The notes under the pieces: generated by a model
What the model saw: the letters and a program-made list of their open reading frames with translations, nothing else
What the model was told of the DNA's origin: nothing
Databases searched by the model: none
In this document: one piece after another, positions 7,197 through 14,958 of the stretch
How the letters are laid out: every line of letters begins with the position of its first letter
Numbering within the stretch: the stretch's first letter is position 1
Origin: Paenibacillus humicus NBRC 102415
GTDB taxonomy: Bacteria > Bacillota > Bacilli > Paenibacillales > Paenibacillaceae
DNA length: 32,470 nucleotides
Direction: 5' to 3'
Assembly: GCF_004000905.1 (NCBI RefSeq)
Contig: NZ_BIMD01000055.1
Span: forward strand, 1 to 32,470
Program-made: the position numbers and the translations under genes

Positions 7197-8038
7197 TGGG
7201 ACGCACGCTAAGATCCAAGCTGGAAGTATCCGGCATCTATCTCGTTGTTCTAATCATGTTCGCCGTTATTCTGTATCCGCTCCTATGGGCGGTCAGCATC
7301 TCGCTGAATCCGGGCACAAGCCTCTACAGCGCCAAGCTGATTCCGGACAATCTGTCGCTGGAGCATTACCGGTGGCTGTTCACGGATCCGCAGAGCGATT
7401 ACGGCCTCTGGTACAAAAATACGATCATCGTGGCCGTATGCAACGCCGTCGCTTCCGTGACGATGGTCTCGCTGCTGGCGTACGTGTTCTCGCGCTTCCG
7501 CTTCACGGGCCGAAAGTACGGCATCTACACGTTCCTGCTGCTCCAGATGTTCCCGGTGCTCATGGGCATGGTGGCGATCTACCTGCTGCTGAACCTGGTG
7601 AACCTGCTGGACACGTTCACCGGCCTGATCCTGATCTATGCCGTCGGCGGCCTGCCGATGAACGTGTTCCTGGTCAAAGGCTATCTCGATACGATTCCGC
7701 GGGATCTCGACGAATCGGCGACGATGGACGGGGCGGGCCATCTGACCGTATTCTTCCGGATTCTGATGCCGCTGACGGCGCCGATCCTGGCTGTCGTCGG
7801 ACTGTTCACCTTCATGGCGCCGTTCATGGACTTCCTGACGCCGCGCATCATCCTCCGCTCGCCGGAGAAGTACACGTTGGCGCTCGGGCTGTACAACTTC
7901 ATCAACGACAAGTTCTCCAACAACTTCACGATCTTCGCGGCGGGCACGATTCTGATCGCCGTGCCGATCGCCACCGTGTTCCTGCTGCTGCAGCGCTTCC
8001 TCATCTCCGGCCTCGCGGACGGAGCGACGAAGGGCTGA
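7196..8038 (+). CDS. ABC transporter permease, MalG/MdxG type
   Basis: 280 residues, six predicted membrane helices. The EAA loop near residues 172-192 reads LDESATMDGAGHLTVFFRIL. The sequence follows the MalG pattern throughout, including an N-terminal periplasmic-side loop with LSLEHYRWLF and a C-terminal LLLQRFLISGLADGATKG, which closely matches the MalG tail. The start is the ATG at 7196, which shares one base with the MalF-type stop, with GAGGAGGG seven bases upstream. It pairs with the preceding permease to form the channel for the upstream MalE-type lipoprotein. A terminator-like hairpin separates it from the glucanase gene. Confidence 0.94.
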   Translation: MGRTLRSKLEVSGIYLVVLIMFAVILYPLLWAVSISLNPGTSLYSAKLIPDNLSLEHYRWLFTDPQSDYGLWYKNTIIVAVCNAVASVTMVSLLAYVFSRFRFTGRKYGIYTFLLLQMFPVLMGMVAIYLLLNLVNLLDTFTGLILIYAVGGLPMNVFLVKGYLDTIPRDLDESATMDGAGHLTVFFRILMPLTAPILAVVGLFTFMAPFMDFLTPRIILRSPEKYTLALGLYNFINDKFSNNFTIFAAGTILIAVPIATVFLLLQRFLISGLADGATKG

Positions 8039-8057
8039 GTTCTCCGAACGGGCAACG

Positions 8058-8111
8058 AAAGAAAAGCTGCACTCTTGATTGTCTTGGACATGATTGGGCG
8101 GCTTTTCTTTT
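8058..8111 (+). terminator. Terminator-like hairpin between permease and glucanase genes
   Basis: AAAGAAAAGCTGC (8058-8070) pairs with GCGGCTTTTCTTT (8098-8110) with one G-U pair. The loop is long and the T-rich strand is part of the stem. It is probably a partial terminator that lowers read-through into the glucanase gene. No clear separate promoter is visible before that gene. Confidence 0.6.
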
Positions 8112-8153
8112 GCAGGGGCAAGAAAGCGCAATCATGACGAAAGGGGATATGAC

Positions 8154-11100
8154 ATGGCATTCCGATTCAAGCGGCTTACGGCCGCGCTTCTGAGCTTGCT
8201 GCTGTTCCTGCCGGCGATGGCTTCCGGAGCGCGCGCGGCGGAAGCGGACCTGAACCTGGCAGCAAAGGATTCCGGATATGAGGCGGCCGCATCCGCAACG
8301 GATTCGGTTTATGGTTCCAATTCCGTCTACGTTCGGCTGAAAAATGAATGGAAAGGCGTTTATCTGTACGAAGCGGAGGGACAAGTCCGCTACGGCTTCA
8401 CGGCGGTGAACGACCCGGCCTCCCAGTGGGAAATCAAGAGCGGCGCAGGAGGCGCGCAGCTGCTCGTGAACCGGGCGACCGGCCATCTGCTGAACCGGGA
8501 GCTGGCATCGGATCCGCATGACAATCTCAAGAGCTCCGCTCTCGGCAGCGACGCGGCTTCGGCCCAATGGGAGGTGACGGAAGCAGCCGGCAAGCCCGGA
8601 TATGTCAATCTGTCCATACCCGGCAGCCCGAAGCAGCTCGTCAACATCCAGGTGCTGAACGGTTATGCGCAGGTGAGCGATTGGGCGCAGCCGGGGTGGG
8701 GCTCGGCGTTGTGGCAGGTAGAGCCGGGGCATGACCTGGAGCCGGTTCGGCTGGTCGACGGCTGGAAGGGGAAAGTCCTCTATGAGGAAGCCGGTCAGGC
8801 GAAATACGGCACGCCGGAGCTGAACGACGCTTCTTCGCAGTGGTTCGTCGTGGACGGCGTGACGCCGGGATCGAAAAGATTCGTGAACCGGGCGACCGGC
8901 CATGTGCTGAACCGTTCGGGCAACGATGGAGATCGTCTCAACGATCCTGTCAAAAGCTCGGACTTGCCGGATGCCTCGACGGCCGGCGATTTCTCCATTC
9001 AGGAGCAGGGAGGCGCCGCCGGGCTTTATACGATTGCGAGCAGCGAGAAATCCTCTTACCTGCTTCATGTCCAGAGCCAGACCGGTTATGCGCAGATCAG
9101 CGACTGGGCGCAGCCGGGCTGGGGCAGCTCCTCCTGGAGGCTGGAGCCGGCGGCCGATTCCGCGGCCAAGCGGCTCCAGGACAGCTGGAAGGGAAGCTTT
9201 TTGCAGGAACAGGACGGTCTGATCGCTTACGGCGCTCCGGACTATTCGGATGCTTCCTCCCAATGGATCGTGGAAGACTTTGGAACGGCCGTGCGGCTGC
9301 GCAACGTGCAGACGGGCCGTTACATGCAGCAGACGGAGCTGAAGGGCGGAGCCGCGCTTGCTGCGGCCGCGCCGCAAGCGGCGGATCCGCTGCTGACGAG
9401 CTGGATTCAAGCTCCGGGCAGAGACGGCAGCGGCGATGTCCAGTCCGGACAGTCCACCTTCCAGGCCGCTTCCGATGGAGATGCGTATCTGAACGTGCAG
9501 AGCCAGGACGGCTATGCGCATGGCAACAACTGGGCGCAGCCTTCCTGGGGGAGCGCCCGCTGGCTGGTGAAGGCTCCCGCGCCTGAAGGTCCGGCCGAGG
9601 AGCTGACTCCCTATGTGAAGATCCGCAACGACTGGCTGCAGCTCTATCTGTTCGAGAAGGACGGCAAGCTGGCTTACGGCAACGTCCAGCCTGGCGACGA
9701 GAGCGCGCACTGGCTGATCGAGACGAAGGACGGCGTGCAGCATATCGTGAACCGGGCGACCGGCCATTATGTCACGCTGAGCGGCTTGAAGCCGGATTCT
9801 CGCGAATCGGTGCGGGTAGCGGACCCGGAAGGCGACATGGATTCGGCGGCATGGACTGTCCTGGATCATCAGGGGTTCAAGCTGATCCGCAGCGCGGGGG
9901 ACACCCGCCCAGCCGAAGCATCCGGCTATCTGAACGTCGAGCATAAGCTCAAGGCGGCGGAGTACAGCCCGGTGAACCGGGATTGGGGCAGCCCGAAATG
10001 GGAATTCATTCCGGTGAAGGCAAGCGAGACCGGCACGGGAGGCGGCGCTCCGGCACAGCTGCCCGACGGGGCGATCCGCTTGACGAGCAAGTCCGGAGGA
10101 GCGGCTCTCTACGAGAATGCCGGCGGCGTCGTGCTTTACGGCAATCTGGATGCCAAGGACCTGCGCTCGCATTGGTCGGTGAAGGAAAGGGCCGAAGGAG
10201 GCGTATCGATCGTCAATGAAGCCACCGGCCGCGAGCTCTCCTGGCTGCCGGGCGTGAGCTATCTCGGCACCGTTCCTGCAGTCGGATCGGGATCGAATGC
10301 GGCATGGGCGCTCGAAAGCGCGCCGGCCGCCGGAGCGGTTCTGCTGCGCAGCCTCGCCGAGGGCCATGAGGATGAATACGCGCAGATTGCGGACGGACTC
10401 GGCTATGCCCAGCTGGATCTGCGCTCCATCGACAACGGAGCCGTCCAATGGGTTGCGGCGGAAGCGCCCGAGGGAGGATACATCCCGGCGGTCCAGGATA
10501 CGGTCGGCAGCGGCATGACGCCGTCGGCGCCGCATTCGGGATTGTACCGGCTGCAAAACTCGGCCGCCGGCTCGCTCCTGGCGATGAACGGCGATGAGTT
10601 GGCGCTGTCCGGCGGAGATGCCCGCAGCAAGAGCGCGCTTTGGAGAATGGAAGACCGGAACGGGCGGCTGCTGCTCCGGAATGAAGCCACCGGCAGCTAC
10701 CTGCTGCGTGACGGTGACGGAAGCACTGTCTCGGCGGGAGAGGCGGGCCCGGCAGCCGAGTGGACGCAGGATAAGCAGTCCGGCTTGCTCATTCTGGCGG
10801 AGCCGGGCGGCAGCCGCGTGCTGTCAGCCGCTTCCGGCCATGCGGCGCTTGCCGAGCGTGACACGGCGGGCGGTTCAGGCCGCTGGAAGCTGCTTGAAGC
10901 CGCAGGCGATGTCGTTTATGAAGCGGAAAAAGGCTTTGTCTCCGGTGGAGCGGGCATTCATGCCGATGCGCCCGGTTATGCCGGCCGCGGGTATGTATCC
11001 GGCTGGAAGGATGCTGCCGACCGCCTGATCCTGTCCGTTCAAGCGCAGGCCGCAGGCCTGTATGAAGCGGATTGGACCGCCGGGGTGCTGGCGGGCGGGG

Positions 11101-14100
11101 ATGCAGGCAGTCTGTCTCTCTATGTCAACGGCCTGCCGCAAGGCAAGCTGGGTGCGGCCGCCGGCGCTGGCAATGGAATGTGGAGGACAATACCGGCGAA
11201 GCTGAAGCTGCGGGCAGGCTACAATTCCGTGGAGCTGCGCAAGTCCGGGGACGACGCGGGCGGCCTGCTGGTGGACCGGCTGCTCGTTCATGGCGCGGTC
11301 AGCCGCGATTATCGCGGAGCGACTCTTCCATATACGACCTATGAAGCCGAAGACGGAACGACGACCGGCACGGTGCTCGGTCCAGACCGGACGTACATGA
11401 CGCTTGCTTCCGAAGCGTCCGGCAGAAAGGCCGTCAAGCTGGATGCTTCCGGCCAGTACGTGGAATTCAAGCTTGCGGAACCGGCGAGCTACATGTCCTT
11501 GCGCTACAGCATTCCGGACAGCGCGGACGGCAGCGGCCAGCAGGCGACGCTGAGCTATTCGGTGGACGGAACCCCGGGCGGCAAGCTGGAGCTTTCCAGC
11601 CGCCACGCCTGGGTATACGGCAAGTATCCATGGTCCAACAATCCCGAGGACGGAGATCCTCACCGTTTTTACGACGAGACGCAGCTGGACTTCGGGCGCA
11701 CGCTGCCGGCGGGTAGCGTCCTGAGGCTGGAAAAGCAGGCTTCCGACGCAGCCGCGTATTATGTTCTCGATTCGGCGGATCTGGAGCTGGCCCCGGCTGC
11801 ATACGCCATGCCGGAAGGATTTCTCTCCGTGACGGACTTCGGCGCAGCGCCGAACGACGGCAAGAGCGACTACACCGCGTTTCTGGATGCCGTCAAGGCC
11901 GCCAAGGCGGCGGGAAAGGGAGTCTGGGTGCCGCAGGGCATGTTCCGGCTCGATTCGCCGCTGGAGGTGCAGGGAATCGCAATCCGCGGCGCGGGCATGT
12001 GGCATACGACCATCGAAGGCGCAGGCTTCATGGGCACGGGAGACGGAATCGGCGTGTACGATCTCAAGATCGACGTCGGCGTGACCGGACGGCATGACGA
12101 GCTGCGCGAGGCGGCTTTTGACGGAACGTTCGGCAAAGGCTCCACAATTCAAGGCGTATGGGTCGAGCATGCCAAAGCCGGCATCTGGTCGGTCCGCAGC
12201 GACGACGAAGACGGCGGCATCGCGACCGACGGCCTGTACGCCGCAGGCATGCGCATCCGGGATACGTATGCGGACGGCATCAACTTCTCGACGGGAACCG
12301 CCAACTCCATGGCGGAGCAGAATGCGATCCGCAATACGGGCGACGACTCCATCGCGATCTGGTCGTCGCAGCCGGACGGAGTAAGCGCGGACGACGCGCG
12401 GGCTTCGGGCAACACGATCCGCTTCAACACCGTCCAGCTTCCATGGCTGGCGGACAATGTCGCCATATTCGGCGGCAGCGACAACAAGGTGCAGGACAAC
12501 ATCCTGTCCGATACGGTCGGATTCGGCGCCGGCATCGCGGTGTCGACGCGCTTCAATCCTGTCGCCTTCGGCGGCAGGACGGTCGTGGAGCGCAATACGC
12601 TGATCCGTACCGGCGGCCATGAGTTCAACTGGAACCAGGACTTCGGCGCGATCTGGCTGTTCACCGGCGACAAGCCGATCGATGCCGATATCGATCTTCT
12701 CGATAATACCGTTCTGGACAGCACATTCCAGGGGCTGTACATCAACGGCGCGTATCCGTTCAACGCCAGCGGCCAGCATCGCATTCTCATCCGCAATCTG
12801 GTGCTGGACGGAATGGGCACTTGGGGCATTCACGCGGGCAGCGGCATCAGCGGCTCCGTCCAGCTGGATCAGCTGCAGCTCCGAGGCGCCAAGGTCGGAC
12901 CGTTCTTCAACGCTTCCGGCAGCGCGTTCCAGCTGGCGCTGACGGAGCAGGCGCCGCCGGCGGCCGTGCTGCCGGTGGACGGATACCATACCGGCGAAGG
13001 CTTGACCTGGGACAGTCAGCCGGATCCGGGAACGGGTTTGCCAACGCCGACACCGACAAGCACGGCGTCGCCGACGCCGGCACCGACAGGCGCGGCAACG
13101 CCGACGCCGGCACCGACAGGCGCGGCAACACCGACGCCGGCATCGACAAGCACGGCAACGCCGACGCCTTCGCCGACAGGAACGGCAACGCCGACGCCTG
13201 GGGCGGGTTCGCCTGCTTCCAATCAGGAAGCGCTGGCCAAGGCGGCTGCGGCCAAAGTGCCTTCCGTGCAGCTGGAATCGTCCGCTGTTGCGGGCGGCGG
13301 ACGGGCGGCGGAGCTGCCGCTGGACGCCTTCCTGGCTTATGCCGAAGCCATGCCGCTTGGAACGATTACGCTTCAAGCCGGAAGCTCGTCGATCACGATC
13401 CCGGCATCGGCAGCCGCCAAGCTGGCCGCCATGCGGGGCCAGGCGGATACGGCTGGAGCCGTCATCCGGATCGAGCTGGGCGCAGCGGATCAGCAGGCCT
13501 TTGCCGCGATGAAATTGCGGGCATCGGCCTTGAACGGCAATGCCTTCGCGGGAACGGCAGCCTGGAGCCTGAGCATGGAGCAAGGCGGGCGCTCCGCGGC
13601 GCTGACGGGCGGAATCGGCTATGTCGATCTCGAATTCCCGGCGGGCGGCGGCAGCAAGCCTGCCCCGAACGCAGGCTTGCTGCGGACGGCGGACGGCTCC
13701 GTCCGAGCCGTTCCGGCATCGTTCGCGAAGGGCGCGGACGGGACGATCGTCCGTATCCGTACGCTGGGAACAGGCAGCTTCGGTACAGCCGCGCTTCCGT
13801 CCAAGTCTTTCCGCGACACGGCGGGCAGCTGGGCGTCGGCGGATATCGAGCGGCTGTCTGCGGCTGGAATCCTGAACGGCATTTCCGCTGAGCGGTACGC
13901 TCCGGGGCAAGCCGTTTCGAGAGCTGACTTCGCAGCGCTGATCAGCCGCGCATTGGGACTGGATCTGCTGGCGGGAGGAGAAGCCGAAGGCCAGAGCTGG
14001 ACAGACGGCAAGCCGGGCTCCGCCTGGACAGCCGCGGCAGCCGCCGTCCGTTCGGCCGGCATCATGCAGGGCGGCTTGGACGGTAGCTTCCGGCCGGTAG

Positions 14101-14393
14101 CTTCCGTCACCCGCCAGGAGATGGCTGTCATTCTGAACCGCGCCATCCTCTTCGCCGCAGGCGGCCAGCCGCATAACACCACGGATCCGGCTTCTCAAGC
14201 TCAAGCTTCCGTCTTCACCGATGCGGCGAAGATCAGTCCGTGGGCGGCGGATTCCATAACCGCCCTGGCCGCAAGAGGAATGCTGCGCGGAATGCCGGAT
14301 GGAGCCTTCCATCCGCTGGCGCCGGTCACCCGCGCCGAAGCGGCTGCGCTGCTGGGACGTCTCTTGTCGGATGCAGGGTTTATCGGCAGCTGA
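8154..14393 (+). CDS. Secreted S-layer-anchored GH87 alpha-glucanase
   Basis: 2,079 residues. Signal peptide to about residue 30 (ends SGARAAEA). Six repeats of about 120-150 residues follow (starts near 58, 198, 339, 487, 641, 796); most carry a VNRATGH-like motif and a terminal Trp segment (WAQPGWGS). They resemble beta-trefoil (ricin-type) lectin units. A CBM35/6-like module lies at about 919-1049 and a GH87-type beta-sandwich at 1061-1220. The right-handed beta-helix catalytic core is at about 1223-1600. Its acids D1374 (YADGINF) and D1397-D1398 (NTGDDS) have the 23- and 24-residue spacing of the GH87 catalytic trio. A Thr/Pro linker (1630-1683), an unassigned domain and three SLH domains (from about 1884, 1948, 2020) end the protein. 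It likely cleaves alpha-1,3-glucan or nigeran at the cell surface and feeds the MalEFG-type transporter upstream. The start at 8154 follows GAAAGGGGAT. Confidence 0.88.
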   Translation: MAFRFKRLTAALLSLLLFLPAMASGARAAEADLNLAAKDSGYEAAASATDSVYGSNSVYVRLKNEWKGVYLYEAEGQVRYGFTAVNDPASQWEIKSGAGGAQLLVNRATGHLLNRELASDPHDNLKSSALGSDAASAQWEVTEAAGKPGYVNLSIPGSPKQLVNIQVLNGYAQVSDWAQPGWGSALWQVEPGHDLEPVRLVDGWKGKVLYEEAGQAKYGTPELNDASSQWFVVDGVTPGSKRFVNRATGHVLNRSGNDGDRLNDPVKSSDLPDASTAGDFSIQEQGGAAGLYTIASSEKSSYLLHVQSQTGYAQISDWAQPGWGSSSWRLEPAADSAAKRLQDSWKGSFLQEQDGLIAYGAPDYSDASSQWIVEDFGTAVRLRNVQTGRYMQQTELKGGAALAAAAPQAADPLLTSWIQAPGRDGSGDVQSGQSTFQAASDGDAYLNVQSQDGYAHGNNWAQPSWGSARWLVKAPAPEGPAEELTPYVKIRNDWLQLYLFEKDGKLAYGNVQPGDESAHWLIETKDGVQHIVNRATGHYVTLSGLKPDSRESVRVADPEGDMDSAAWTVLDHQGFKLIRSAGDTRPAEASGYLNVEHKLKAAEYSPVNRDWGSPKWEFIPVKASETGTGGGAPAQLPDGAIRLTSKSGGAALYENAGGVVLYGNLDAKDLRSHWSVKERAEGGVSIVNEATGRELSWLPGVSYLGTVPAVGSGSNAAWALESAPAAGAVLLRSLAEGHEDEYAQIADGLGYAQLDLRSIDNGAVQWVAAEAPEGGYIPAVQDTVGSGMTPSAPHSGLYRLQNSAAGSLLAMNGDELALSGGDARSKSALWRMEDRNGRLLLRNEATGSYLLRDGDGSTVSAGEAGPAAEWTQDKQSGLLILAEPGGSRVLSAASGHAALAERDTAGGSGRWKLLEAAGDVVYEAEKGFVSGGAGIHADAPGYAGRGYVSGWKDAADRLILSVQAQAAGLYEADWTAGVLAGGDAGSLSLYVNGLPQGKLGAAAGAGNGMWRTIPAKLKLRAGYNSVELRKSGDDAGGLLVDRLLVHGAVSRDYRGATLPYTTYEAEDGTTTGTVLGPDRTYMTLASEASGRKAVKLDASGQYVEFKLAEPASYMSLRYSIPDSADGSGQQATLSYSVDGTPGGKLELSSRHAWVYGKYPWSNNPEDGDPHRFYDETQLDFGRTLPAGSVLRLEKQASDAAAYYVLDSADLELAPAAYAMPEGFLSVTDFGAAPNDGKSDYTAFLDAVKAAKAAGKGVWVPQGMFRLDSPLEVQGIAIRGAGMWHTTIEGAGFMGTGDGIGVYDLKIDVGVTGRHDELREAAFDGTFGKGSTIQGVWVEHAKAGIWSVRSDDEDGGIATDGLYAAGMRIRDTYADGINFSTGTANSMAEQNAIRNTGDDSIAIWSSQPDGVSADDARASGNTIRFNTVQLPWLADNVAIFGGSDNKVQDNILSDTVGFGAGIAVSTRFNPVAFGGRTVVERNTLIRTGGHEFNWNQDFGAIWLFTGDKPIDADIDLLDNTVLDSTFQGLYINGAYPFNASGQHRILIRNLVLDGMGTWGIHAGSGISGSVQLDQLQLRGAKVGPFFNASGSAFQLALTEQAPPAAVLPVDGYHTGEGLTWDSQPDPGTGLPTPTPTSTASPTPAPTGAATPTPAPTGAATPTPASTSTATPTPSPTGTATPTPGAGSPASNQEALAKAAAAKVPSVQLESSAVAGGGRAAELPLDAFLAYAEAMPLGTITLQAGSSSITIPASAAAKLAAMRGQADTAGAVIRIELGAADQQAFAAMKLRASALNGNAFAGTAAWSLSMEQGGRSAALTGGIGYVDLEFPAGGGSKPAPNAGLLRTADGSVRAVPASFAKGADGTIVRIRTLGTGSFGTAALPSKSFRDTAGSWASADIERLSAAGILNGISAERYAPGQAVSRADFAALISRALGLDLLAGGEAEGQSWTDGKPGSAWTAAAAAVRSAGIMQGGLDGSFRPVASVTRQEMAVILNRAILFAAGGQPHNTTDPASQAQASVFTDAAKISPWAADSITALAARGMLRGMPDGAFHPLAPVTRAEAAALLGRLLSDAGFIGS
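13041..13202 (+). repeat. 30-bp tandem repeat coding a Thr/Pro linker
   Basis: Five imperfect 30-bp units encode ten-residue blocks such as PTPAPTGAAT, plus a partial sixth. Units two and three are almost identical, so copy number may vary between strains. It separates the catalytic core from the anchoring domains. Confidence 0.9.
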
Positions 14394-14422
14394 CCACCGA
14401 GCGATATAAGGGCATTCATTTG

Positions 14423-14452
14423 CGCCGCACAGGTTCCTGTGCGGCGTTTTTT
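14423..14452 (+). terminator. Terminator after the glucanase gene
   Basis: A perfect 11-bp stem, CGCCGCACAGG / CCTGTGCGGCG, with a two-base nominal loop is followed by six T. It begins about 30 bases after the glucanase stop and ends the glucan locus. Confidence 0.92.
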
Positions 14453-14550
14453 CGCGCATTGCAGCCGATATCCGATCCCCAGCAAACATTTCCCTCTCTT
14501 CCCTCCAGCTTCATATGGCAAGCTCCGCCTGATTGGCGTATACTATCGCT

Positions 14551-14694
14551 ACCAAGGGCGCGAGCCTGCGGCGTTGCAGCCCGACCACCCTTTTCCCAGA
14601 GCGTTTATGTGAGAGTGGGCGCTGATCAGGAACCGGGCTGCATCCATAACCTTTTGTTTCCTCCTCGCACATACGCGCAGGAGGACTTTTTTTT
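14551..14694 (+). ncRNA. Candidate structured small RNA with its own terminator
   Basis: This stretch is bounded by a TATACT -10 box (14539-14544, with a weak ATGGCA 18 bases upstream) and a clear terminator. No plausible gene lies inside. TGCAGCCCG (14575-14583) pairs exactly with CGGGCTGCA (14634-14642), enclosing about 50 bases that contain a C-rich stretch CACCCTTTTCCC (14586-14597). A C-rich single-stranded loop in front of a terminator is a layout seen in base-pairing regulatory RNAs of Bacillota. I do not recognise a known riboswitch, 6S, SRP or T-box pattern. It could instead be a long leader or a decayed gene. Confidence 0.35.
14660..14694 (+). terminator. Terminator of the candidate small RNA
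   Basis: The stem CCTCCT / AGGAGG is extended inward by CGC / GCG with one bulged C, and is followed by ACTTTTTTTT. It is 190 bases downstream of the glucanase terminator and precedes the promoter of the next operon, so it must serve a transcript starting in between. Confidence 0.85.
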
Positions 14695-14885
14695 AGCTGC
14701 ATCCATGTCTATGGAAAGAATTCAATTCCTTTGCAACTGCTATACAGCTGCTGCCCTCTCAGGGAGCAGCCCCATCCCGGCTGAATGTCCGTTCTCTCTG
14801 AAGGAACGATCCTGCCGCGTTCGCCGACATGTCATCCGATTGCTATAAATGGTCACTATTTTTGCCTATTTGATGGAAATAGGAG

Positions 14886-14914
14886 TAGAGAGGGCGGCGG
14901 CGCGGGCGTATAAT
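14886..14914 (+). promoter_or_regulatory. Sigma-A promoter of the sensor operon
   Basis: TAGAGA (14886-14891) and a perfect TATAAT (14909-14914) are separated by 17 bases, 45 bases before the ATG at 14959. This placement also shows that the in-frame ATG at 14914 cannot be the start. The 14,700-14,885 stretch before it shows nothing else recognisable. Confidence 0.7.
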
Positions 14915-14958
14915 TGAAATCGCTTACTCTATTATTCGCCGCAAGAGGGGTTCTTTCC

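Noticed and set aside
8001-10556. Long open frame of about 850 codons on the minus strand opposite the glucanase.
   Set aside because: It has no signal peptide, no ribosome site and an Arg/His/Gln-rich composition typical of a GC-rich shadow frame; the plus-strand gene has clear domains throughout.
13041-13202. Regular 30-bp repeats that could be mistaken for a CRISPR array.
   Set aside because: There are no unique spacers, and the units are in frame and code a Thr/Pro linker within the glucanase.
10875-14489. Minus-strand open frame of about 1,200 codons.
   Set aside because: It is a shadow of the GH87 gene for the same reasons; it also runs through the strong terminator at 14423-14452.
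14551-14694. 6S RNA, SRP RNA or T-box as identity of the small RNA.
   Set aside because: None of the conserved cores (T-box AGGGTGGNACCGCG, SRP tetraloop helix, 6S open bubble) is visible, so no family is named.
14511-14702. A 63-codon minus-strand open frame inside the proposed small-RNA region.
   Set aside because: No ribosome site and no recognisable sequence; the plus-strand terminator and stem explain the region better.
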